Source of the DNA: Marthasterias glacialis
Taxonomy: Eukaryota; Echinodermata; Asteroidea; Forcipulatida; Asteriidae
Length of the DNA: 64,000 nucleotides
Direction of reading: 5' to 3'
Assembly: GCA_911728455.2 (NCBI GenBank)
Contig: OU452219.1
Coordinates: 13,606,397-13,670,396 of the forward strand
Shown: one piece after another, positions 1 through 11,610 of the stretch
Layout: every line of letters begins with the position of its first letter
Numbering within the stretch: the stretch's first letter is position 1
Translations under genes and position numbers: made by a program
Notes under the pieces: model-generated
Told to the model about the DNA's origin: nothing
The model's database searches: none
What the model saw: only the letters and a program-made list of their open reading frames with translations

Positions 1-66
1 AATTGTTCACAAAAGATAAAGATATCCTTAACATTATATCTTGAACGAAGTATTCCATGTACATAC

Positions 67-3000
67 CTGTGGAATACATTCTGTGCTGCCATCTTGTTTG
101 GCAGTTGTGATTTCTTAAGAAGTCCTCCGAGCATGACACACCCTCGGTAGAGTTGGATGTTGGTGGATCGCCACAGATCCTCAGAATGCAGAGGAATGTC
201 AACAGCACTGTGTGATTATCAAACAGATTGCATTTAGTCTGGGGAAAGTATTGTTAAGCACTTTCCATTCACTTGAGTCAGTATACAAGACATCACTTAA
301 CAAGTCGGGAGAACATAGTGTAATAAACGTGCACACTTTTCAGCATGTAAACACATTGTCCTTAATTTTGATTGTCACAACCGAAATCAGCTGTTGCAGT
401 TTTTTTTTTTAGGTTTTCAGATACTGTTTTCTGGAATATGACAGCATTTCAGAGGGAAATATTTCACAGTGGTTCAAGTATTAGCTTCATAAACGGTAAG
501 CTTTCAGACTAAAACTAATCAATGTTTTTTTACCTTTACCAATCCTGTATAGTGCCTTAAAAACTTATCAATTTACAAATGACATCTAAAACTAACGTGA
601 AGTCTGAAACCAAGCGACTTTGGCTACAGCTCCTGGCTGCAACGACAATGTTGAAGAATGGGACTTTTTGGTACTCCAGCCATAGCCGCTGCCAAAGCTG
701 TTAGCTCCAACATAGTCTATTGATGTTGAAATTTTAACAAAGGTGGGCTTATAATGTCCTCTGTTGCACAATGCAAGCTTTTAGATTGGGTATTGCATTG
801 TTTTTGACGCTGGTATTTAAAATATTTTTAAAGATAAAGTCAAGCAGCTGTTGTCAATAGCACCAATGGTGGTAGGCCAGCATGTTGGGTTTTGTTTTAC
901 CACATATTTTAACAGCTCCACCATGGACAATAAACAGTTTTCAAGAGTTGAACTGACAACTACACTATGCAGCATTGAATTATGTAGAGTTAAGTGACCA
1001 CACCCACCTATCTGAATCAGACTCCGCCCTCACTGCCACACCCTGTAGGAGGTACATCCAGCCATCGTGGAGGTAGGTGATGGCTTCTTTAGCCCGACTT
1101 CCAACTCCTCCTTTTTGCTGAGCAAGAGCAAGGCCTAGGTAAAACCTAAACGAACCAAACGGGGATGCAGAATTTATCTTGATTTATTTACACCATTATG
1201 CTACTGGTGGGGATATCAAGTTAATTTTCTAAAGCCATTGTCATGCCGCCTATCCCTTAAAGTAAGGACCATGTCACAAAAAGAAAACTACTGGCAACCA
1301 GGCATTCATATTTCAATTTTCACATTATTTTCTTTGGCATAGTGAGTCAGGCCTGATTGTTTCGTTCTTGAAAGGGCAAGGGCACCAAGGCATTTTCTTC
1401 TCGACAAAGGGCACCTCTATGAGGAAATTGTAAATTTCTATTAGAACATTTCAAGGGCATCTAGGCAATGACCAGGGGAAACGGAGGCAATTGCACTGGG
1501 TTCTTTTACGTGCATTACACAACACACGGGACCCACGGCTTTACGTCCCATCCGAAGGACGCAGCAATAATGGTTAAGTGTCTTGCTTAAGGACACAAGT
1601 GTTGAGACCGGGACTTGAACCCACACTCTGCTGATCAAAAACACCAGAGCCAGAGTTCTTATCCGCTCGGCCACAACACGCCACTTCATTGAGCCCCAGC
1701 AACCCACCTCGCAACAGTTAGATTGGGTTTCAATCCAACCGCCAGCTGTAGTCTTATCAAGGCCTCGTCAGGTTTGCCTTGAAGGAGCAAAAGGCGACCC
1801 ACATGGACATTGTAGACAGCATTGTTCTGATCAAGAGACAGGGCGTCTAGGTATTTTAGATACGCTTGTCCTAGGGGCGTCTCTTGATCAGAGGCTGCTT
1901 GAGCTGCCCGACCGTCCTGCGCAGAGAAAAGAACATAATAATAATAAGTTTCATTTGGTCAAACATTTTTTTTGCAGCTTTTTCCGTTTGACAAAACAAA
2001 ACTTCAAAGTAGTAACTTCAAAGCAATTATTTTAATGAAATTAACACTTAATTTAAACATATGATCCCAAACATTATGAACCTAAATTTTAAAGGCCTCA
2101 AAACAATTAGACCAACAACTCCATCACTACAAACATTATGCAAATCAGTTGAGGGTGGGGGGTTATGAAGTTATGTCCATCAAAATTAAGATAAATCTTT
2201 AAGAACTAGTTCCAATGTGATCCTATGTGGAATAAGTTCCCATATGGCATACGGTCATTGTAAAATGCAGTTTCACTCAAAAACGAACGTAGGCTTTGAG
2301 TTTTTTAAAATGCTAAAAAATATCTCTTGCCTGAAGCTTGTAATTATTTGCATAACTTAAAATTGGAATCATCATGTCTAGTTGAGTTCATAACAAGACC
2401 CTTTTGGAAAGTGAGCAGAGCCAAAAATTGGAAGACACAGAATTTACAGGTTTTCCTTTTTACAAACAAATCTGATGAAACTGATGTTGCATTGCAAATA
2501 GACTGGCGCCTTTTTATTAACAAATCAGTATTGCTGATCACCCAATCAACTGGGATACAAGGAACCTAACAAAGATGACCCCCAAGCTTTAGCAAAGTGT
2601 ATCACCTGGAGAGCTTGTTTAGACTTCCAGATATACAATCCCTGAACATAATCAGCTTTCCCTGACTGCCCAGAATCCAAGAGGAACTTGTACTCTTCAT
2701 CGATAGCTTGTAGTTGTCGGGCTAGAGGAGCGTTGGATCCCGCCCCTCGTTGTACACAGATAGCCTGGATGTCATCCTCTTTACTGCTCGCTTTGGCATC
2801 CAGGCTAAGGGAAGCCATTCCCAAGCCAACATCCTCTTCCTGCAAACGGTGTTTGAACATGATTCTGTTAACATGATAAAATAGTTGTGCATGGCCGAAG
2901 ATTTGTGCCTAGAGACTTTAACACCTGCATAAATTAATTTCTATGATTGGACCATAAACTACTTGCTGGTTTTGTGTATACTGAGATTGTGATGTCACAC

Positions 3001-6000
3001 AATGGGAAGTCGGCTGTCTTTACGGGCAATGATGATCAATTTTTGAACACACAATGATCAAGGGTGAAAACATCTACCAAAAATGCTGAAATTTAAGAAA
3101 TTCCCATAGTTTTGTACACAGCAGGTGTACTAAAAAGCTGAAGTTCAGAGTAAAAATCTAAACAAAAAAAGCTGAAATTAGCTTAATAGCTGAATTTTCA
3201 CACCCATGATTATGCTTCAATTTGCGCAAATGCCACGTGCAGCATGCAGAGATTAATTCCTTGCATTGAGTGGTTACTGTACCACTTATCTGAGTATAAA
3301 AAAATTTGAACGCTTGATACAGCTCAAAGCCAAAACCAAAGTTGCCCATAAAGATGGCGATCGGCAACTATCTATACTATTGGCATGTTAGGAAGCAACT
3401 TCTTCAAAACAGTATGTCAGTTTACTAAAATTGATACCAGCCTTGATATCTAGTATTGAACAAAAAATCTTGTAATTTGGAAAAAGGTTGAATAATTGTT
3501 TTTTCCCCCCATTGGACCACTCATTTCTTAAAAATATGAAAGCTGAAAAATCTTACTCCAAGTACAAGTATACAACAAAAGGTATGGAAAGACCTTTACA
3601 CTTTCCATGGTGCAACCTTTTATTGTTTTAGTTAAAATGTCCTACTTTTGAAACGTTTGCATTTCCTTGTTTTTTTTTAAAGGGGCTGTGTCGTCATGAT
3701 TATAGCAGTAAATGAAATAACCCAGTTACTACACCCACATGCCTGCCGGCAGTCACATCACATTTTGACAAAGATGGCACAGCAAGATTTGACCGCAAAC
3801 TGAGTGAAAGTTTATGTTTCCATGCACAGCCACAAGCCTGCTATAATCATGACGACACGGCCCCTTTAATGGGGTTCAAATGCTGCTGTACACACCTCAG
3901 GCTTGTAACCGAACATATCTTGTGCATAATAATGCTCCTCTAACACAAGTCCTAACTGGAAATGGTGACATGCCTGCTTCGGACTCTGCTTCATGGCTAG
4001 AGCTAGATTGACGGCAGCTGCTTGGAGATAATCCAAGGGAGATTTCCCCCCTTGGATCCTGCCAGCCTGGCCTGATCAGAAAACAAAGAAAAAACTTTAT
4101 AACACAACTTCAGTTGATTATCCACCCTGATTGGCTAAAATGCTGCCACATGTCGTCACTAACCCTCCTACTATCTGACCAGTCAATATCATCTATTCCT
4201 TGCTGTTCTTGTCCATAACATTTTGCATATGATCTAGTGCCATTCCTCCATCCTCTCCCAATTCTTTATCGGCCCCTTTCCTTTGCCCATCTCCATTTAG
4301 CTTATCATCTTTATGTTGTCTCTAACTCCACTTTTCTTTCGTTTTTCCAGACATCTGACCCTGTCTCTGATTAAGTTGTGAAGCATTTGTCTCTCTATTG
4401 CTCTTTGTGCTGTATCTGTTTTGCTGTTGCCCATGTTTCTGCCCCATGTGTCATTGTTGGTAGCACACACTGATCAAATACCCTCCTCCAAGGAGCCATC
4501 CAGAATTCTCCCTTAACAGTGGTCTGCTGGCCAAATGCTAGTTAAAACACCTGAGGACAGCCTTTTCCTAACCTGGGCTTGGGCTTGGGCTCTAGCTTGG
4601 GTTCCGTCTTCAATTTTGGAGTAGTGTGCATTTTGCACAGTATTTCCAACATCAAATGGAGCCCAGAGCCTGAGATGGAGCCTCAGCCATGGTTTCAAAA
4701 AGGCCTAGTTCAGTGTTAAAAAGGATCTCAAAATATGGAATAGTGAAAAAGCTTATGGACTACTGAAATGACAAGCTAACTGGTAATGCTAGCTAGTCAC
4801 TAAAAAGTTAATGGCAAACCCTGCATCGGTAACAAACATTCATCGAGTAAATAATTTTTAAAGCCCCAGCTCAACATTGGCAAACTGACTGTAAATGCTT
4901 CCATTCTTCGCACAAATCAGGGTATTTGTAATAAAACCAACCTGTGAAAATGTCAGCTCATTTCGTTGTTTCATTTGCAAGAAAATGGTAAAAATACATT
5001 CAGCATTTTTGTACGCCTTCCTATAGGCAGAGTTTTCGTCTCACTGAGACAAAAACTAATTTTGGATCTTATTTAATTTATTATTTAAAAACGATCACAC
5101 TTCAGGGAAAAATATTTCAAGGAAAGTTTTGTACCATCGTTATCTTTATGTAAATCTGTGAACATTTTAGTTTTTCCTCTTACCAATGTTGAGCTGGGGC
5201 TTTAAACAAAGAAGAATGGTGCCGAGAACTTTTATATCTCTTGAGATGGAAGCAACTTTTACTGACCTTGTTTTGGCAGGCTCTTCCTGTAGAGTTCAAT
5301 CTGCTTCTGAGCCTCTTCCTCACTGCCGGATCCTCCAGTCTGATGAAGTCTCTTCTCCCAAGAATGATCCTGAGACACGCAAACATAAATGCATTACTTG
5401 ATCTTCAGGGACTCTACAACTAAGACAAACCCCAAACAGTTTTACACAAACAGTCACCTTCAAACACAGATTTTATACCAGAGTTTTACACATAATGTTG
5501 TGAACATTTTAGACATCACAACAAAGGTTGAATCACACGAAAAGACAGACCAGGGAATTATTTTTGGCTTAACCCTTCTGAGAACATGGTCGCAATAAGC
5601 AATTTGAACCAACAAGTGAAAATTGCAAAGCGTTTGAACAAGCGCTTTCCCTAGAGTGGGGATTCTCCAGTTACTGAACTGTCAACTTTATATGTAAAGG
5701 TAAAATATAGGATTGGTAAAGCTGATAGTGCAGTGTTCTTACTTTGTCTGATTCAATATATACATGAAAAAACAAACCTTTCAAAATTTGGGCTTAGTCC
5801 ACCTTCCGAGTCAGGATATAATAGTAAAAAAAACATGCACAATTTTCAGCATGTGAACACATTGTCCTTAATTTTGATTGTTACAACCAAAATTTAAATC
5901 TCTGTCTTCAAATTCTATTTTCTCGGTTTTTTGACAGTATTTCAGACAGAAATATTTCTGTGGAAGATTGATACTGGTATGAACTTCATAGTCAAGCTTT

Positions 6001-9000
6001 CAGACTGATACTAATACATACAATTTTTGGTGAATACCAATCTTGTATTCTACCTTTAAAATAACACAAAATTGCTGCTTAAAAAAATTCACTGACAATT
6101 TTTTCCTCTAGTTTATTGATATTCTTAAGACCTTTTCACACTATCAAGCTCTGATCTGTGCCGAAAGCTACACAGTTGTTGACTTCATAAACTTTGAATG
6201 CGGTTCAAATTCACTCTTCTCTCACACTGGCAAATGCAAAATAAGTTTTTTTTTATCAACATGGGTCAAACAAAAACCCTCAACCCCTCTCCAAAGCAGG
6301 GTCGGTTTTGACACGGATCTAGCACTCTATACGAGCCGATGCCAAATTAAAATGTTGAAGTGTGAAAAAGTCAGTGAAACTTACACAGGTTGGACCCTTG
6401 TCCAACACAGAGATTTTTGGTAGTGTGAAGAGGCCTTTCTGTCACCCAAGTAGAGAGAAAGAAGTTATTTTATTTTTTACCTTAATTGAATGTTTGATGT
6501 CTCTATCTGTGTGTTTACTGGTACACATGTTGGCTTTATGCCAGTCACTTTCACCCTTCAAGACCTTCCTGCTGCAATCTCCACACGTATCTGCTTCTCC
6601 CTAAAAATTCATTTGTAATTGTTTAATTACCACATTAACACACTGTCTACTCTTAACCAGTGGGCGCCGGATGTTCACCCCCCCCCCCACCTGGAAACGA
6701 AAGCCGTGTAAAGATGCCGTTGTGTAATTTTGGACCACCGGAGCAAAGTCATTCAACTACTGAGCGTGCACAGACCACACACTCGCCGTCTAACGCTTCG
6801 ATTCACCGACACAAGGACAAAAAAGGGTCTTATCAGGGTCTTATTATACCCTGATAGCTAATGTTTTACAAATTAAGGTAACAACAACGAAGGGTAAAAC
6901 AGGGCAACCAAATGCCTATGCTGCTTTTTTATGCGATGTAGCAAAGAAAATATTTACTCATAAAATGATTTCGTGAAATGCCTATGCTGCTTTTTTATGC
7001 GATGTAGCAAAGAAAATATTTACTCATAAAATGATTTTGTGAAAACAACTTGAGATTTTGGACTTAAAAAGGTTTGTGGATTCATTCTTATCAATGACAA
7101 TAAACCTTAAAAATAGTTCTCGACAAAATCTTAGTCACTCATTGCCAAACAATGAAAGTTAAGGCGAGCTTGGGTAGAAATACACGTTTGTCAAGCATTA
7201 TGGCATATACTTACAGGGACTTCTGTATCAGTCTTTGGTTTGTGGGTGCAACCTTTCACATAGCTGCCAAGTTCAGACAATTTGATTTGTGACTCGCATC
7301 CTGCAAAAAAGAAGCAATGAAAAACAAGTAAAAAGAAGTTATGTTGATATTTTAAAACTTTTTACTCATATTTTGCAATTAGGATGTCTGTTCAATAAAG
7401 AAGTGAATGAGAATATTTTATAGTGTATTTGATTGTTTATTATTTACAAATTTTTGTTTTACCCTTACACCAACGTGATAAACACTGTATACTCAGTGCT
7501 GTTTAAGCCATGCAGATAGAACCTACAGGCTACTCAGATGGGATTCGAACCCATGACCTCACACATCAGTGTAATGAGTGAAAACCAAAGTAATATTATT
7601 CATTCCCGATGCAATAATTACACAACTGGAAATTGGTTTAACGAACAATTTTGTTTACACAATTTTTACGTGGAATAAAACAAACTCTCTGATTACCTAG
7701 AAAGCTGTACGGGCATTTCACAATGGCTCCAGAGATCTCCTTATCTAGCGCCCTCTCTGTGACCTTCCATTCAGGGTCAAGGGGAGTGGCATCTAACGGA
7801 TCCTGTTTTGAGGTCTTGGTGAGTTCATCTATGATGGGCTCGCTGAAGACATGCTTAGGATCTGAGCCAGATATGCTTACGGGGCGGTAGAGGGGCGCTA
7901 AGGTGATGGGGCATTCAAATTTCAGGGCTTGTTTTGGGTCAACGAAGGTTACCGCTTGGCTGAACCATTTTCTGATGACACTGACTGAGTAGACCTAGAA
8001 GAGGATCATCGTAATTAAACTATTTAAAACCTTTCCAGTACGCTGACCAATCATGCCGAACCATTCAACTGCATGGATAGACTATAGAGAGGTTGCGTGA
8101 CCCCGGGAAAAAAATAATTTTGCAGCCATGTTGGGTCCAACCAAACTCAATGGCTGACGCGTCGTCTGCTGAATGAGTTCCAGTGTCTGTTTGTGCACAC
8201 AGCTTTAGAAAAAGGTCTCGGGTGACGTCACATGAAACCTCTCTATACGTACAATTACAACAACTGTGCACAGCACTATCTGTGTACCAGGTAATTCCAT
8301 ATTATATCATAATACATGTTGGCATAGTGCATCTATCATCCAAATCCATGTTGATAATCTTGAATGGTCAGACAGTAGGAGGGTTAATTATGTCAATTCC
8401 AATTAAACATTGAGAGAAATCCCACTATCAACCTACAGTAATTGGAGTTGTTTCAATTTAGTTTTCTGATGCTACATATTCCTACCCACAAGCTGTAGGT
8501 CTAAGTTAACTTGTTGCAAGAATTTAATAATAGTCTCAATTCCTTTAATGTTCGTTTACGCACACAGTACATTCTCTTTTCAACTCAACTGAAATTTATT
8601 AATAAAAAACCTATACATTTGTCATATCGTGGGCAAGTCGGTAGAAATTATTTGAAATGTTAAACGTACTTCTGAAAAGTTGTAGGCATGAATAAAGAAA
8701 AGCACAACCAATGCTTCTTTGTGTCATTCCAATTTGTGGATTTTAAGAAGAAAACTGAGACTCAAATGCAGTTAATTTGAAATATATTAAATGTTAAAAT
8801 ACTGACCTGCTTATTTGACCCATCAACTGAAGTGACCTCAATGCTGACCTCTGTCTGCCCAATGTTGAGGCTGACCTCTGACCCTGGCTCTGACCCACAT
8901 ACTTTGACCCCTGTCTTCTTATCAGGAACAATAGGGGTCACAGTAATGGTTGGTGTGGAGCTTGGAACTGCACCTTTGGGACATTAAATATTCACACAAA

Positions 9001-11361
9001 AAACACTGTTTTATGTGTATGCCACTGGTTAACCCAAAACTGAGATACTTTTGGGCAAATTGTCATTGAAAGTTCCTCCATGATTGAACTTATGACATAT
9101 GCTTATATCAAACATCTGCAAACTCTACTTGGCCTTGTTACTATGATAAAATGGAAAAGTTGTAAGTTAAAAACTGGTATTATTTCAAGTCATTATTATG
9201 AAGATTACTATCTTTCCAAAAATAAAATCATGGGATCCTCAAGAACAACTAGCACTGTGACCTGTAGTCCGCAAGATGTGAAGAGAAGATGATGAAGAAA
9301 TGTCAGTTTTAGATGTGGGAGGGGAACACCCAACAGGGAAATCCACACAATCAGGTTCGGACTGAAAATGACTGAAACTGAAGGTTTGGACTGAAACCCA
9401 ACGCACAAGCAAAGCTTTCGTTCGGGATTCGAACTGGGTATACAGAGGTTAAAGGTAGGGGGAACACCACAAAGCCAACCTGAATGCTATGCTAAGTGAG
9501 AAATGAATCAATTTAGGAACATGTTTCACCCAAAACATGGAAGAAACTGAAGGAAGTGGCCTCATGGTTACTGTGTCCTAAAAATCTTAACTAAAATTTA
9601 AAAAAAATGTTCCACCTGACACTTGTCACCAGATAGGGGTCCGAGAATTAAAAAATAAATAAATAAATAACACTTTTGCTGATCTCCTTAATATGGTACA
9701 ATGCAAAAAGCTGAAGCTGTCTTTGCATTATATTCTGATTGCCAGGATAGATTTGCAATTGTTTTCCCACAGATATTCAGTTCTGTTTCAGGAATGAAAA
9801 CATTTGAAGAATTGAGTTTTTTCTACTTACAGACATACTCCAAAACATCGCTGCTAAACTCCGGTTGCAAGACGCCACTGGATACTTTGATTCCTGTCAA
9901 AGAAGCATCACGAGCTGAAAGTCTCTTCGCGCTTATCTGGTAGAGTTTGGTGGTGCCATCTTCAGCCGACACCTCAATCTTTATGACAGTGACATCCCCC
10001 TCTTTAAGTGGTAGAGTCCTTTCTCCACCACTTCCCTGTTCAAAATTAGTAAATCAATCCTTTTAAGTTTAAACCAGTTTATTTTGAAACATCAAAAGCA
10101 GAATGTAATTTTTCAACAAAGAAAATTTGTTGGTTTAATTCCTTCAAATTAAGAAAATATAGAAATTGCAGATTATTTTTGTCCCTTTAAAATAATGTAC
10201 ATAGAACAGACAGTGCCACTGTCAGACTGAGTGAAATTCAATTTTTGTTCAAGTGTTCTTTTAAACTTTTTGACAAAAATAAAAATAAAAATAAACAAAT
10301 TATAGGGGCTAGATGAGTTTGCAGTGTTTTTATAGCCCCACTGGCCCTCCTCAGTATCCAAGGATACGGAGGAAGTCAAGTGGATTGTCCTTATTAAATG
10401 GGGTTATAATAAGTAAGACTGGCCCTACTAGTACTACATCTTGTACAGTAGAATGTGGGGGCTTTGTTATTGTTTTAACTTAAACAGTTTGTGGGAGTTT
10501 TAAAACTAATCTTGCACTGCAACCCAGAAGCTTGTATTTCTTTATTTGTGTTTCTGCCACAAGCACAAGTGAACATGCATGATGAAAACAAATGTGTTTC
10601 TGAACAAAAAGTTTCAAGAAGTTTTATGATCACAACTAACTTCCAACAAGACTTCGCTTCGCAAGATTATGATTAATTAATTGCGTTTTGTCAGGGGTAA
10701 CTACCATCTGACTCCTGCTGGTCCTAGAACTATATTAGATTGTTATGCTACATGTATCATCTCCACCTGTGTCCACTAACCCTCATAATAATTAATAGCC
10801 ATGGTTCTAGGACTATAAACTGTTACAGTGTTGGGCGCAATCGGTCGATCAGTCAATCATTGCACGATCGATCGATCGATCATGACACTTTATTGGTCAA
10901 TACTGCTGCAACCAGTCAAACACTTTTTCTTTACAAATGCAATTCAAACTCCGGACTCTGGAGTGATGGTTGTATTTTTAAAGGTACGCCTGAGTAAGTC
11001 TGCGCAACCACTGTGAATACTGTCATTCATCAGACAGATCAAATAAGCCTAGCCTTAAGCTTTTCTTTGACATCAGTTTCTAACTACAATCAAATACAGG
11101 CAACTTAAGCATGCTATTTGTTAATGTTAGATACTGAAGTTGATCCGTCATGTATAAAACAACGAAAATTTAATACATTCAGTCGAAGTAAAGTATTACC
11201 AAAATTTGATAAGATGCATTACTGTCACTTGTTAAACAGTTGACAGTCAACTTCTCCACATCACAAGGAAGGGTTACGCCGTATTCTGTTGTGTTGACAT
11301 GGAATTTAGGGCTCAACGCACCCGGTTTTATTGACAACTTTTCCAAATCGGCATTGTCCAT
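67..11361 (-). CDS. Cadherin-like / U-box-like / TPR protein, 3' end outside the window
   Basis: Eleven exons were joined by phase (minus strand): 11361-11200, 10035-9831, 8973-8807, 7994-7697, 7300-7215, 5369-5267, 4071-3896, 2839-2606, 1916-1708, 1145-1008 and 207-67, which ends in an open phase, so the C-terminus lies beyond the window. About 640 residues are visible. Residues 5 to about 95 and about 97 to 185 are two beta-sandwich units of the Cadherin-like type (pattern L..L....G.L.P.F....Y, later a DG....Y.I...R strand). Next comes a segment starting FECPITLAP that resembles a U-box, then CPYSF..C....C.H, which looks like a TRAF/SIAH-type zinc finger. The rest is helical with TPR-like repeats (for example YLGLALAQQKGG). 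The architecture suggests an E3 ubiquitin ligase or scaffold, but this is inference and I know no named orthologue. The start is the first ATG, 250 bp from SDE2. The 8973 acceptor is weak; 8967 is an in-frame alternative. Confidence 0.72.
299..560 (+). mobile_element. Inverted-repeat element family B, partial copy
   Basis: Shares CATTGTCCTTAATTTTGATT and the terminal ACCAATCCTGTAT segment with the copies at 5695, 23404 and 42743. The left end is missing. It lies in an intron of the TPR gene. Confidence 0.65.
1330..1475 (+). repeat. Dispersed repeat family E
   Basis: AAGGGCACCTCTATGAGGAA followed by AGAACATTTCAAGGGCA recurs at about 13120-13235 (plus), 19690-19905 (minus) and 30553-30650 (minus). 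Here it adjoins the family 1 SINE. Confidence 0.6.
1476..1684 (-). mobile_element. tRNA-derived SINE, family 1
   Basis: On the minus strand it opens with a tRNA-like head: A-box TGGCCGAGCGGATAAGAAC and B-box GGGTTCAAGTCCC, then a conserved body containing CCTTCGGATGGGACGTAAAG. The head most resembles a Leu/Ser tRNA. It ends about 22 bases from the splice donor of the TPR-gene exon 1916-1708. Confidence 0.75.
3677..3869. mobile_element. Inverted-repeat element family C
   Basis: About 193 bp with long, nearly perfect terminal inverted repeats (TTAAAGGGGCTGTGTCGTCA and its reverse match, continuing through TGATTATAGCAG). It lies about 25 bases downstream of the splice donor of the TPR-gene exon 4071-3896. 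Confidence 0.85.
4859..5204 (+). mobile_element. Inverted-repeat element family A, copy 1
   Basis: Begins TTAAAGCCCCAGCTCAACA and ends with the inverted match TGTTGAGCTGGGGCTTTAA. It is about 346 bp with no coding capacity, so a non-autonomous DNA transposon (MITE). It sits in an intron of the TPR gene. Confidence 0.8.
5695..6060 (+). mobile_element. Inverted-repeat element family B, full copy
   Basis: About 366 bp, starting TAAAGGTAAAATATAGGATT and ending with the inverted ACCAATCTTGTATTCTACC. It is non-coding and inside a TPR-gene intron. Confidence 0.75.
6910..7041. repeat. Two-copy 66-bp tandem repeat
   Basis: The unit starting AAATGCCTATGCTGCTTTTT is repeated with a single C/T difference near its end. 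It lies in a TPR-gene intron. Confidence 0.9.
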
Positions 11362-11610
11362 GTTTGCAGAACTGTCACAATGTCAGTAATCACTTTTCAC
11401 AGACAGATTCGCTCTCGCTAGATCACTTCGACTTCGAGCTGACCAGCGAGTGGCGTCCCTAGCACCGACTGGTCACTACACAAGCTCTTGAGGGCGCCAT
11501 AACAGTCAAAACGTTTTGGCAAACAGGATACATTTTTACAAGTTACAATTTACGTTTTTTATTATTATTCAATTACCGCGTATGACTGTTGAAGAAGCAC
11601 ATCATAAAAT
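11362..11610. promoter_or_regulatory. Putative bidirectional promoter between the TPR gene and SDE2
   Basis: The start codons of two divergent genes are 249 bp apart, leaving room only for two 5' leaders and a shared promoter. No clear TATA box is present. The central part is less AT-rich than the surrounding introns, as is usual for housekeeping promoters. Transcription start sites cannot be read from the sequence. Confidence 0.55.

Noticed and set aside
600..720. Possible extra TPR-gene exon (NSFGSGYGWSTKKSHS)
   Set aside because: The exons at 1145-1008 and 207-67 join in phase without it, and the segment has a weak acceptor and a stop soon after.
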